A stretch of 64,000 bases of DNA from JADJLQ01 sp038251405. Its GTDB lineage: Bacteria > Bacteroidota > Bacteroidia > Chitinophagales > Saprospiraceae. The position numbers were made by a program, and so were the translations under genes. This document shows, piece after piece, positions 27,401 to 33,715 of the stretch; the stretch's first letter is position 1; every line of letters begins with the position of its first letter. The DNA lies in assembly GCA_038251405.1 (NCBI GenBank), contig JBBSBH010000004.1:62001-126000 (forward strand). The letters are read 5' to 3'. A model generated the notes under the pieces. That model did not search any database and had not been told where the DNA came from. It saw only the letters and a program-made list of their open reading frames with translations.

Positions 27401-28306
27401 TTCTACATCTTCTTTTTGAAGAATAATAGTCTCTGCTTCAGCTTCAAGCACCTGTTGGATATTGTCTTCATCTAAAACTATATCTCTTTCAAGAATGATT
27501 TCATTTCTTTCTATGGTGACTACTTCACCTGTATCTTCATCTACGAAATCTTCAGTCCATTTTTTCAATACCCGGGCAGCTAACCGGCGACCTATATTTT
27601 GATTGAGATTTTTTTCTGTTACTTCTATCTCTTCGGCCAGGCCAAAAAGATCCAGAATATCTTTATCTGAGTCAAACCCAATAGCTCTTAAAAGAGTAGT
27701 CACGGGGAATTTTTTCTTTCTATCGATATAGGCATACATCACTGTATTGATATCGGTAGAAAACTCCATCCAGGCCCCTTTAAAAGGAATAACTCTTGCA
27801 GAGTAAATCTTAGTCCCGTTGGGGTGAAAGGTCTGATTAAAGAATACCCCGGGGGATCTATGCAATTGGCTTACGATCACTCTTTCAGCGCCATTGATTA
27901 CAAATGTTCCTTTAGGGGTCATATAAGGAATATTACCCAAGAAAACATCCTGCACAATGGTTTCAAAATCTACATGCTCTTCATCATTACAAGAGAGCCT
28001 TAGTTTTGCTTTTAATGGTACGCTGTAAGTAAGTCCACGCTGCATACACTCTGGTATAGTATATCGGGGTGGGTCAATGAAATAATCCAGAAACTCCAAT
28101 AAAAAGATGTTACGAGCATCTGAAATTGGAAAATTCTCCTGGAATACTTTGTAAAGTCCTTCGTTGCTTCGATTTTCGGGAGTTGTCTCGAGTTGGAAAA
28201 ATTCCTGGAAGGATTTGAGCTGTATTTCGAGTAGATCTGGCGAGTCAGTACCGTGCTTGATCTTCCCAAAATTTACCCGCTTAGATTCTACTTTTTTGAT
28301 TGCCAT
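24497..28306 (-). CDS. rpoB: RNA polymerase beta subunit
   Basis: A 1269-residue beta subunit. The rifampicin-binding region is recognisable as GTSQLSQFLDQTNPLSEITHKRR, cited by its first and last residues only (about residues 455-480), followed by ALGPGGLSRERAGFEVRD. The C-terminal clamp region (KMAGRHGNKGIVSRI, GGQRFGEMEVWALEAYGA) is intact. In the rifampicin region the usual Asp (DQTNP), His (THKRR) and Ser/Leu (ALGPGG) positions look wild-type, so there is no obvious resistance change. It lies between rplL and rpoC; the gap to rplL contains a long hairpin. Confidence 0.99.
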   Translation of the reverse strand: MAIKKVESKRVNFGKIKHGTDSPDLLEIQLKSFQEFFQLETTPENRSNEGLYKVFQENFPISDARNIFLLEFLDYFIDPPRYTIPECMQRGLTYSVPLKAKLRLSCNDEEHVDFETIVQDVFLGNIPYMTPKGTFVINGAERVIVSQLHRSPGVFFNQTFHPNGTKIYSARVIPFKGAWMEFSTDINTVMYAYIDRKKKFPVTTLLRAIGFDSDKDILDLFGLAEEIEVTEKNLNQNIGRRLAARVLKKWTEDFVDEDTGEVVTIERNEIILERDIVLDEDNIQQVLEAEAETIILQKEDVEDDYTIIYNTLQKDPSSSELEAVQHIYRQLRGTDPPDEETARGIIDKLFFSDKRYNLGEVGRYKINKKLDQDIDLSTMILTNQDIINIVKYLVLLINQKAELDDIDHLSNRRVRTVGEQLYAQFGVGLARMARTIRERMNVRDNEVFTPIDLINARTLSSVVSSFFGTSQLSQFLDQTNPLSEITHKRRISALGPGGLSRERAGFEVRDVHYSHYGRLCTIETPEGPNIGLISTLCVHAKINKMGFLETPYRKITNGVIEAKSPAEFLSAELEDNKKIAQANSILDEKGAFVGDRIKCRQHGDFPVLTPDEVEYIDIAPNQIVGVSASLIPFLENDDANRALMGSNMQRQAVPLIHPSSPIVGTGLEAKVAQDSRMLINAEGEGVVEYVDANQIIIKYDKSEEDQLVSFEDNMKTYFLTKFQRTNQATCINLKPIVKKGDRVHEGSILCDGYATDKGELALGQNLRVAFMPWKGYNFEDAIVISEKVVQQDIFSSIHIESFDLDVRETKLGDEELTNDIPNVSEEATKDLDENGIIRIGAWVNEGDILIGKITPKGESDPTPEEKLLRAIFGDKAGDVKDASLKAPPSIEGVVINKQLFAKAKKDKVQKTQEKDVLDKLDQKHEVAVNQLKTILIDKLMRLLKGDATEGIKTIYGEQIISKGTKFSPNTLKKIDFASVDYTGWTADKKTNQLITRLLHNFSIKYNEEVGRYKREKFNVSIGDELPAGVQKLAKVYIAKRRKLKVGDKMAGRHGNKGIVSRIVRMEDMPFLADGTPVDVVLNPLGVPSRMNLGQIFETVLGWAGEKMGVKFATPIFDGASLSEIEGYIEKADLPQYGQTYLYDGETGDRFHQQATVGVIYMLKLSHMVDDKMHARSIGPYSLITQQPLGGKAQFGGQRFGEMEVWALEAYGASHILQELLTVKSDDIIGRAKAYEAIVKGDNLPEPNIPESFNVLINELQGLALEIKFE

Positions 28307-28387
28307 AAGCCTCTATGCGAATTTAGATTTTCAATTAAAAAAAATGATGTCTTTCAACATGTGTTTTATTCCTTACAAATTAGTATA

Positions 28388-28418
28388 GGCTTAGCCAAAT
28401 AAGATATCTAGCTAAGCC
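28388..28418 (-). promoter_or_regulatory. Hairpin in the rplL-rpoB gap
   Basis: A perfect 8-base inverted repeat (GGCTTAGC at 28388-28395, GCTAAGCC at 28411-28418), extended outward by TTAGT/ACTAA. It is not followed by a T tract on the minus strand, so it is more like an attenuator or RNA-processing site than a full terminator. Confidence 0.55.
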
Positions 28419-28474
28419 AACAAACTAATATTTTATGTAAAAGGTGGTAATTCAGATTTTTAGTCTTACTCGAA

Positions 28475-28852
28475 TTACTTTACTTCTACTTCAGCACCTA
28501 CAGCCTCAAGAGCTGCTCTCAATGCCTGAGCTTCTTCTTTTGTTGCTTTCTCTTTCAAAGTAGCGGGAGCACCATCTACTAAATCTTTAGCTTCTTTCAA
28601 GCCAAGATTCAATAATGTTTTTACTTCTTTTACTACCTTCAATTTTTCAGCACCCCCAGATTTCAAGATAACATCGAATTCTGTTTGTTCAGCTACTGCT
28701 GCGGCTGCTCCGCCACCTGCTGGAGCTGCAAATGCTACTGCTGCGGCTGCGGGCTCGATGCCGTGCTCGTTTTTTAATATTGCAGCCAATTCGTTTACTT
28801 CTTTAACTGTTAAACTTACTAGTTGATCTGCAATTTCTTTTAAATCTGCCAT
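28475..28852 (-). CDS. rplL: 50S ribosomal protein L7/L12
   Basis: A 125-residue L7/L12 stalk protein: an N-terminal dimerisation helix pair (DLKEIADQLVSLTVKEVNEL), an Ala-rich hinge (about residues 36-55), and the C-terminal factor-binding domain EKTEFDVILKSGGAEKLKVVKEV-like segment followed by GLKEAKDLVDGAPATLK. It recruits GTPase factors to the ribosome. It follows rplJ by 66 bases within the operon. Confidence 0.99.
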   Translation of the reverse strand: MADLKEIADQLVSLTVKEVNELAAILKNEHGIEPAAAAVAFAAPAGGGAAAAVAEQTEFDVILKSGGAEKLKVVKEVKTLLNLGLKEAKDLVDGAPATLKEKATKEEAQALRAALEAVGAEVEVK

Positions 28853-28918
28853 GACTAAATTTTTTTGATTTGATTAATTTGTATTTAAAAATTTATAATG
28901 CGTGCTTGGAAGCCTTAC

Positions 28919-29449
28919 TTAATTTGCTCTTTCTTCCAGTGCTTTCACCAGGCCAGCCAATTTGTGGCCACCTGATTGAAGAGCTCCGATTACATTTCGA
29001 GCTGGTGATTGTAATAATGAAACGATATCACCAATCAGTTCATTTTTAGATTTGATAGCTATCAATACATCTATTTGGTCATCCCCTTTAAACACTGCAC
29101 TATCAATATAGGCAGCTTTCAACTTGGGTCTTTCCATAGTACCTGTTCTAAAATCTTTGATGACTCTTGCAGGAAGATTACCTATTTCAGAAAATATCAT
29201 AGCAGTAGGGCCTTTTAGTGCACTATAAATATCTGCATACCCTTTTGAGGCAGGAAGTGCTTCCATTGCTTTTCTAGCTAATGAATTTTTAACCACTTTT
29301 ACTTCAATACCTTGTTCAAAACATTTTCTTCTGAAAGAATTTATTTGAGCTACCGTCATAGATGAAGCATCAGCCAAATAGAAATTGGTAGCTTCGTTTA
29401 TTTTATCTTTAAGGGATTCTATCATCTCCCCTTTCTCTGTTTTATTCAT
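28919..29449 (-). CDS. rplJ: 50S ribosomal protein L10
   Basis: A 176-residue L10, the stalk base that anchors L7/L12 dimers through its C-terminal helix. Conserved segments include TNFYLADASSMTVAQINSFR, KNSLARKAM and GPTAMIFS. It sits 20 bases after rplA. That gap is too short for the long L10-binding leader known from the E. coli rplJL operon, so autoregulation, if any, must use another site. Confidence 0.98.
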   Translation of the reverse strand: MNKTEKGEMIESLKDKINEATNFYLADASSMTVAQINSFRRKCFEQGIEVKVVKNSLARKAMEALPASKGYADIYSALKGPTAMIFSEIGNLPARVIKDFRTGTMERPKLKAAYIDSAVFKGDDQIDVLIAIKSKNELIGDIVSLLQSPARNVIGALQSGGHKLAGLVKALEERAN

Positions 29450-29469
29450 TTTGAATCAGAATTTAAAAA

Positions 29470-30162
29470 TTAATGAAGAGATTTTATATCCACCCAAATA
29501 CCTGGACTCATAGTGCTTGCAATCGCTACAGATTTGATATATATACCTTTAGCGGAGGAAGGCTTTAGCCTAATAATAGTAGAAAGAAGCTCATTTGCGT
29601 TCTCAGTTAGTTTGTCAGCTGAAAATGAAACTCTTCCTACTGTACTATGAATGATGGCTTGTTTATCCACTCTAAAGGCTATTTTACCACCTTTCACCTC
29701 ATTTACAGCTGCTCCTACATCCTGAGTTACAGTTCCTGTTTTGGGATTAGGCATTAGGCCTCTTGGACCTAAAACTCTACCGATCTTACCAATTTTGGCC
29801 ATCACAGAAGGAGTAGCTATGATCACATCGATATCCATCCAACCCTCGGAGATTTTCTGGATGTAGTCATCAAGCCCCACATGATCTGCCCCGGCAGCTT
29901 TTGCTTCGGCTTCTTTGTCAGGAGTACAAAGTACAAGTACTTTTTTCGTTTTACCAGTACCATTTGGTAGTGTTACGGTGCCTCTGATAGCCTGGTCTGA
30001 TTTCCTGGGGTCGATCCCAAGTCGAACATGTAAGTCAACAGAAGCATCAAATTTGGTGATATTTACTTCTTTGACAAGAGCCATCGCATCCTGAACCGAG
30101 TGCATTTTTTTTCTGTCGATCTTTGGATTTACGGCCTTTCTTTTTTTAGTTACTGCTGCCAT
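29470..30162 (-). CDS. rplA: 50S ribosomal protein L1
   Basis: A 230-residue L1, an rRNA-binding protein of the ribosomal L1 stalk and, in other bacteria, a translational repressor of its own operon. Recognisable are FDASVDLHVRLGIDPRKSDQ, the VLGPRGLMPNPKTGTVT signature and the C-terminal PSSAKGIYIKSV. It follows rplK by 72 bases. Confidence 0.99.
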   Translation of the reverse strand: MAAVTKKRKAVNPKIDRKKMHSVQDAMALVKEVNITKFDASVDLHVRLGIDPRKSDQAIRGTVTLPNGTGKTKKVLVLCTPDKEAEAKAAGADHVGLDDYIQKISEGWMDIDVIIATPSVMAKIGKIGRVLGPRGLMPNPKTGTVTQDVGAAVNEVKGGKIAFRVDKQAIIHSTVGRVSFSADKLTENANELLSTIIRLKPSSAKGIYIKSVAIASTMSPGIWVDIKSLH

Positions 30163-30234
30163 TTCAAAAATTTAGGAGGTAATAACATCAGTCGAAACTG
30201 ACTCCCTCTATTTATAATAATTTTGTTTTCAATA

Positions 30235-30675
30235 CTATTTCGCCGGAGCTTCTCCTGAAACAGTGATACCCATACTTCTTGCAGTACCAGCGATTTGCAG
30301 CATAGCTGCTTCTATGGTAAGCGCATTAAGATCGGGCATTTTATCATTTGCAATCGCTTTCACCTGTTCCCAGGTAACATCGGCTACTTTGGATCGATTT
30401 GGTTCTTTAGAACCAGCTTTAATCTTGGCAACCTCCATTAACTGGATAGCGGCAGGAGCTGTTTTAATTACAAATTCAAATGATTTATCTTTATAAACGG
30501 TAATTACAACGGGTAAGATCTTACCTTGTTTATCCTGGGTCTGAGCGTTGAAGCGCTTACAGAACTCCATGATATTCACTCCTTTAGAACCCAATGCAGG
30601 TCCTACAGGAGGAGCAGGATTAGCCTGACCACCTTTTACCTGAAGTTTTATGAATGTTTCTATTTCCTTTGCCAT
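30235..30675 (-). CDS. rplK: 50S ribosomal protein L11
   Basis: A 146-residue L11 of the GTPase-associated centre. The N-terminal proline-rich block (KLQVKGGQANPAPPVGPALG) and the rRNA-binding C-terminal domain (GTARSMGITVSG) are intact. It lies 96 bases after nusG and starts the ribosomal part of the operon. Confidence 0.99.
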   Translation of the reverse strand: MAKEIETFIKLQVKGGQANPAPPVGPALGSKGVNIMEFCKRFNAQTQDKQGKILPVVITVYKDKSFEFVIKTAPAAIQLMEVAKIKAGSKEPNRSKVADVTWEQVKAIANDKMPDLNALTIEAAMLQIAGTARSMGITVSGEAPAK

Positions 30676-30771
30676 ATTGCTTTTATTAAACTATTTGGTT
30701 TCCTTAGATACTGTCGCCAATGGAAGCTTGGCAAAATTTTGATCAGTGTCTTTCGGATTATTTTTCAATTA

Positions 30772-31323
30772 TTAAGATGCTTTTTCTACTTGCATAAAGT
30801 TCAATTCTACTTCTGTACCTCTGCCAAAGATTTTTACAATTACTTTTAGCTTTTTCTTCTCCTCATTTATTTCTTTGATATCACCTATAAAATCATTAAA
30901 AGGTCCATCTATTATTTTTACAGTTTCACCATTCAGGAATGGCTCTATCATAGATTCACCTGCTTCCTGAGATTCATCTACTTTTCCCAACAATCTATTG
31001 GCTTCTCCTGCACTCATTGGTACGGGATGATCTTTGCCAAGGAAATGAATCACATTAGGCACATTTGCCAGTACTTGAACCACTTCTGGAACAAATTTTC
31101 CTGGATCGGCTTCAATAAGGATATAACCCGGAAGAATATTTCTTTCTAAAACGACTTTCTTACCATTTCGAATTTTATACACTTTTTCAGAGGGCACTAT
31201 TACCTGAGTAATAAATGTGCTCCAACCCTGTCTTTGAATTTCCAGCTCCAAACGCTCTTTTATTTTACGTTCTTTACCGCTGATCACTCTTAGTGAATAT
31301 AATTTTTTCTCCTGGTCTGCCAT
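30772..31323 (-). CDS. nusG: Transcription termination/antitermination factor NusG
   Basis: A 183-residue NusG with the NGN domain (KLYSLRVISGKERKIKERLE at the N-terminus, GYILIEAD in the core) and a C-terminal KOW motif (DGPFNDFIGDIKEINEEKKK). It binds the RNA polymerase clamp and couples transcription to translation or Rho. It follows secE with a 9-base gap, the near-universal bacterial secE-nusG pairing. Confidence 0.98.
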   Translation of the reverse strand: MADQEKKLYSLRVISGKERKIKERLELEIQRQGWSTFITQVIVPSEKVYKIRNGKKVVLERNILPGYILIEADPGKFVPEVVQVLANVPNVIHFLGKDHPVPMSAGEANRLLGKVDESQEAGESMIEPFLNGETVKIIDGPFNDFIGDIKEINEEKKKLKVIVKIFGRGTEVELNFMQVEKAS

Positions 31324-31332
31324 TTTATTAAG

Positions 31333-31521
31333 TTAAGCGCCGTAAAAAACATTTACAATGGCATTAGAAATCAAATCCATAAGAGAAATAATCAAAGTAA
31401 TAATGAAAGTGGCGATGAGCACCACTCTAGCACTATCTACTAACATTGGCCACGATGGCCAAGTCACCTTATTCATTAGTTCGTCGTAAGATTCTCTCAG
31501 ATATAAACTTATCTTATCCAT
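31333..31521 (-). CDS. secE: Protein translocase subunit SecE
   Basis: A 62-residue SecE of the single-helix type: an amphipathic N-terminal helix (LYLRESYDELMNKVTWPSWP, with the conserved K-V-x-W-P) and one membrane helix (VVLIATFIITLIISLMDL). It stabilises SecY in the Sec translocon. It is located between tRNA-Trp and nusG. Confidence 0.95.
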   Translation of the reverse strand: MDKISLYLRESYDELMNKVTWPSWPMLVDSARVVLIATFIITLIISLMDLISNAIVNVFYGA

Positions 31522-31535
31522 AATCTTCTTTGTTG

Positions 31536-31608
31536 CACGGGCAGCAGGAATCGAACCCGCAGCCTACGGTTTTGGAGACCGTCGCTCTACCAATTGAGCT
31601 ATGCCCGT
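31536..31608 (-). tRNA. tRNA-Trp (anticodon CCA)
   Basis: Acceptor stem ACGGGCA/TGCCCGT, D-arm AGCTCAATTGGTAGAGC, anticodon loop CTCCAAA (CCA), T loop GGTTCGATTCC, and a discriminator G typical of tRNA-Trp. It lies 14 bases upstream of secE, where many bacteria place tRNA-Trp. The 3' CCA is not encoded. Confidence 0.97.
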
Positions 31609-31702
31609 TTCTGTTAGTTTTATATGACAAAGAAGCATCTCCCTTGCGAGAAATGCTCTTTGATCAAGTTTCATTATATCAAATTTTATCTCTATCTCAA
31701 TA

Positions 31703-32899
31703 TTAGTCAAGGATTTCAGTTACCTGACCAGCACCTACGGTTCGACCGCCTTCGCGGATAGCGAAACGTAGATTTTTTTCCATTGCTATAGAGTTTAATA
31801 ACGATGCTTCGATAGTCACATTATCGCCAGGCATTACCATTTCTACACCTTCAGGTAATTTCACATCACCAGTAACATCTGTAGTTCTGAAATAAAACTG
31901 AGGACGATATCCATTAAAAAATGGAGTATGACGACCACCTTCTTCTTTGCTAAGAACATATATCTCAGCTTTGAATTTTTTATGTGGCTTAACGGAGCCA
32001 GGAGCGCAAATAACCATTCCTCTACGGATCTGGTCTTTTTCAACACCTCTAAGCAGAAGACCAGCATTATCACCAGCTTCCCCTCTGTCTAATAATTTAC
32101 GAAACATTTCCACACCGGTGATAGTAGAAACAATTGGTTTTTCACCATCTTTCATCATGCCGATGATCTCTACGTTTTCACCTACTTTAATTATACCTTT
32201 TTCAATACGGCCAGTAGCTACTGTACCACGACCTGTGATAGAGAAAACATCTTCTACGGGCATCAAAAATGGTTGATCAATTAATCGCACTGGCTCCGGA
32301 ATATCTTTATCAACAGCAGCCATTAGATCTAAGATTAATTGCTTATATTTTGCATCACCTTCAAGTGCTTTTAACGCAGAACCTTTAATAACAGAAGCAT
32401 GTGCGCCATCGAATCCGTATTGGTCAAGTAGTTCTCTTACTTCCATTTCTACCAGATCCAACATCTCTTCATCATCAACGAGGTCAACTTTGTTCATGAA
32501 CACAACAATTTTAGGAACACCAACCTGTTTTGCCAGAAGGATATGCTCTCTTGTTTGAGGCATAGGGCCGTCAGTAGCGGCAACCACTAATATGGCGCCA
32601 TCCATCTGAGCAGCACCGGTAACCATGTTTTTTACATAGTCGGCGTGACCAGGACAATCTACGTGAGCATAGTGACGATTAGCTGTTTGATATTCTACGT
32701 GAGCAGTATTGATAGTGATACCACGTTCTTTTTCTTCAGGAGCTGCATCAATAGAATCATACGATCTCTTTTCAGCCCATCCTGATTCAGACAGGATAGA
32801 GGTGATAGCAGCAGTCAAAGTGGTTTTACCGTGATCTACGTGACCGATTGTACCAACATTTAAGTGAGGTTTTATCCTCTTAAAAGTTTCTTTTGCCAT
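31703..32899 (-). CDS. tuf: Elongation factor Tu
   Basis: A 398-residue EF-Tu. GTPase motifs: GHVDHGKTTL (G1), RGITINTAHVEY (G2), DCPGHADY (G3) and NKVDLVDDEE (G4). Domains 2 and 3 are complete and end RTVGAGQVTEILD. It lies between tRNA-Thr(GGT) and tRNA-Trp, matching the tufB setting of other phyla. No second tuf copy is in the window. Confidence 0.99.
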   Translation of the reverse strand: MAKETFKRIKPHLNVGTIGHVDHGKTTLTAAITSILSESGWAEKRSYDSIDAAPEEKERGITINTAHVEYQTANRHYAHVDCPGHADYVKNMVTGAAQMDGAILVVAATDGPMPQTREHILLAKQVGVPKIVVFMNKVDLVDDEEMLDLVEMEVRELLDQYGFDGAHASVIKGSALKALEGDAKYKQLILDLMAAVDKDIPEPVRLIDQPFLMPVEDVFSITGRGTVATGRIEKGIIKVGENVEIIGMMKDGEKPIVSTITGVEMFRKLLDRGEAGDNAGLLLRGVEKDQIRRGMVICAPGSVKPHKKFKAEIYVLSKEEGGRHTPFFNGYRPQFYFRTTDVTGDVKLPEGVEMVMPGDNVTIEASLLNSIAMEKNLRFAIREGGRTVGAGQVTEILD

Positions 32900-32965
32900 G
32901 GTTTAGTACCTTTTATTTAATTTTAATGATATAATGATTTTCAATAATTAACACTTAAAAAAGAG

Positions 32966-33037
32966 AGCCAACGAAGGGAATTGAACCCTCGACCCCTTCC
33001 TTACCAAGGAAGTGCTCTACCCCTGAGCTACATCGGC
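32966..33037 (-). tRNA. tRNA-Thr (anticodon GGT)
   Basis: Acceptor GCCGATG/CGTTGGC (two G-T pairs), D-arm AGCTCAGGGGTAGAGC, anticodon loop TTGGTAA (GGT), T arm GAGGGTTCAATTCCC. It is immediately upstream of tuf, equivalent to thrT of E. coli. Confidence 0.96.
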
Positions 33038-33119
33038 TTATGCAACAATTGAGTATCGCTCCTCCTTCATTTATTTCGAAATTCAAGTACAGGCAGTCTT
33101 ACTCAATTTTTTGATATAG

Positions 33120-33192
33120 AGCGGGAGACGAGGCTCGAACCCGCGACCTACAGCTTGGAAGGCTGTCGCTCTACCAACTGAGCTACTCCCGC
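33120..33192 (-). tRNA. tRNA-Gly (anticodon TCC)
   Basis: Acceptor GCGGGAG/CTCCCGC, anticodon loop CTTCCAA (TCC), T arm GCGGGTTCGAGCC, discriminator T. It is second from tuf in the cluster, equivalent to glyT of E. coli. Confidence 0.96.
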
Positions 33193-33244
33193 CTGATTCA
33201 ACTATTTTAAAACAAACTGCTAGTAGACATTCAATTTTTAAGAG

Positions 33245-33327
33245 TGGGGGCGATTGGATTCGAACCCATTCAGTCGTAGACACCAGATTTACAGTCTGGC
33301 CCGGCTCTCCTACTCCGGCGCGCCCCC
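33245..33327 (-). tRNA. tRNA-Tyr (anticodon GTA), slightly aberrant
   Basis: Acceptor GGGGGCG/CGCCCCC, D stem CCGG/CCGG, anticodon stem CCAGA/TCTGG with loop CTGTAAA (GTA), and a variable arm TGTCTACGACTGA that resembles the E. coli tRNA-Tyr arm. Oddities: position 8 reads C rather than the near-invariant T, and the T stem ATGGG/CCAAT has a central G-A mismatch. Its cluster position equals tyrU of E. coli, so I believe it is functional. Confidence 0.88.
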
Positions 33328-33374
33328 CAATTTCATCACTCTTTCTGCACATTGCATACACTACAAGTCGTAAG

Positions 33375-33447
33375 AGCCGATGGAGGGATTCGAACCCCCG
33401 ACCAGCTGATTACAAATCAGCTGCTCTACCAGCTGAGCTACATCGGC
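33375..33447 (-). tRNA. tRNA-Thr (anticodon TGT)
   Basis: Acceptor GCCGATG/CATCGGC (perfect), D-arm AGCTCAGCTGGTAGAGC, anticodon loop TTTGTAA (TGT), T arm GGGGGTTCGAATCCC. It is the first RNA of the tRNA-tuf operon, equivalent to thrU of E. coli. Confidence 0.96.
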
Positions 33448-33539
33448 AATTTTTATAAAAAAGAATGTATCAGCAGTATGTTTTTGTTTCTTTAATCCTG
33501 ATTTTCAAATAAATATGTCACTTTCTTTAAAAGCGCGGA

Positions 33540-33547
33540 CAAATTTA
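33540..33547 (-). promoter_or_regulatory. Candidate promoter of the tRNA-tuf-secE-rpl-rpo operon
   Basis: The minus strand reads TAAATTTG (TAnnTTTG) about 95 bases before the first tRNA, followed by GTCCGCGC, a GC patch like a stable-RNA discriminator. The -33 element is not clear; the upstream sequence is very AT-rich. Confidence 0.45.
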
Positions 33548-33607
33548 CGAACATTTTCGGGTTTATAATAAAATATTTTCAAAAAAAGAATGTAAATAAG
33601 CGCTCTA

Positions 33608-33634
33608 AAAAATTAAAATTGCTTTTTAATTTTT
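33608..33634. terminator. AT-only hairpin after the PafA gene
   Basis: AAAAATTAAAA (33608-33618) pairs with TTTTAATTTTT (33624-33634) around a 5-base loop. A second inverted repeat, TTACAAAT (33657-33664) with ATTTGTAA (33690-33697), lies between it and the PafA stop codon. One of these may end the PafA transcript, but with no GC pairs the call is weak. Confidence 0.35.
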
Positions 33635-33715
33635 TGTCTGCATAATTGTCACAAGGTTACAAATATTGTTTTTTATAATACAAAAGAAAATTTGTAATAT
33701 TCTTCATAAAAGTCA

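Noticed and set aside
33083..33361. 92-codon minus-strand frame across tRNA-Gly and tRNA-Tyr
   Set aside because: It is the translation of the tRNA genes themselves; such tRNA-derived frames are a common false call.
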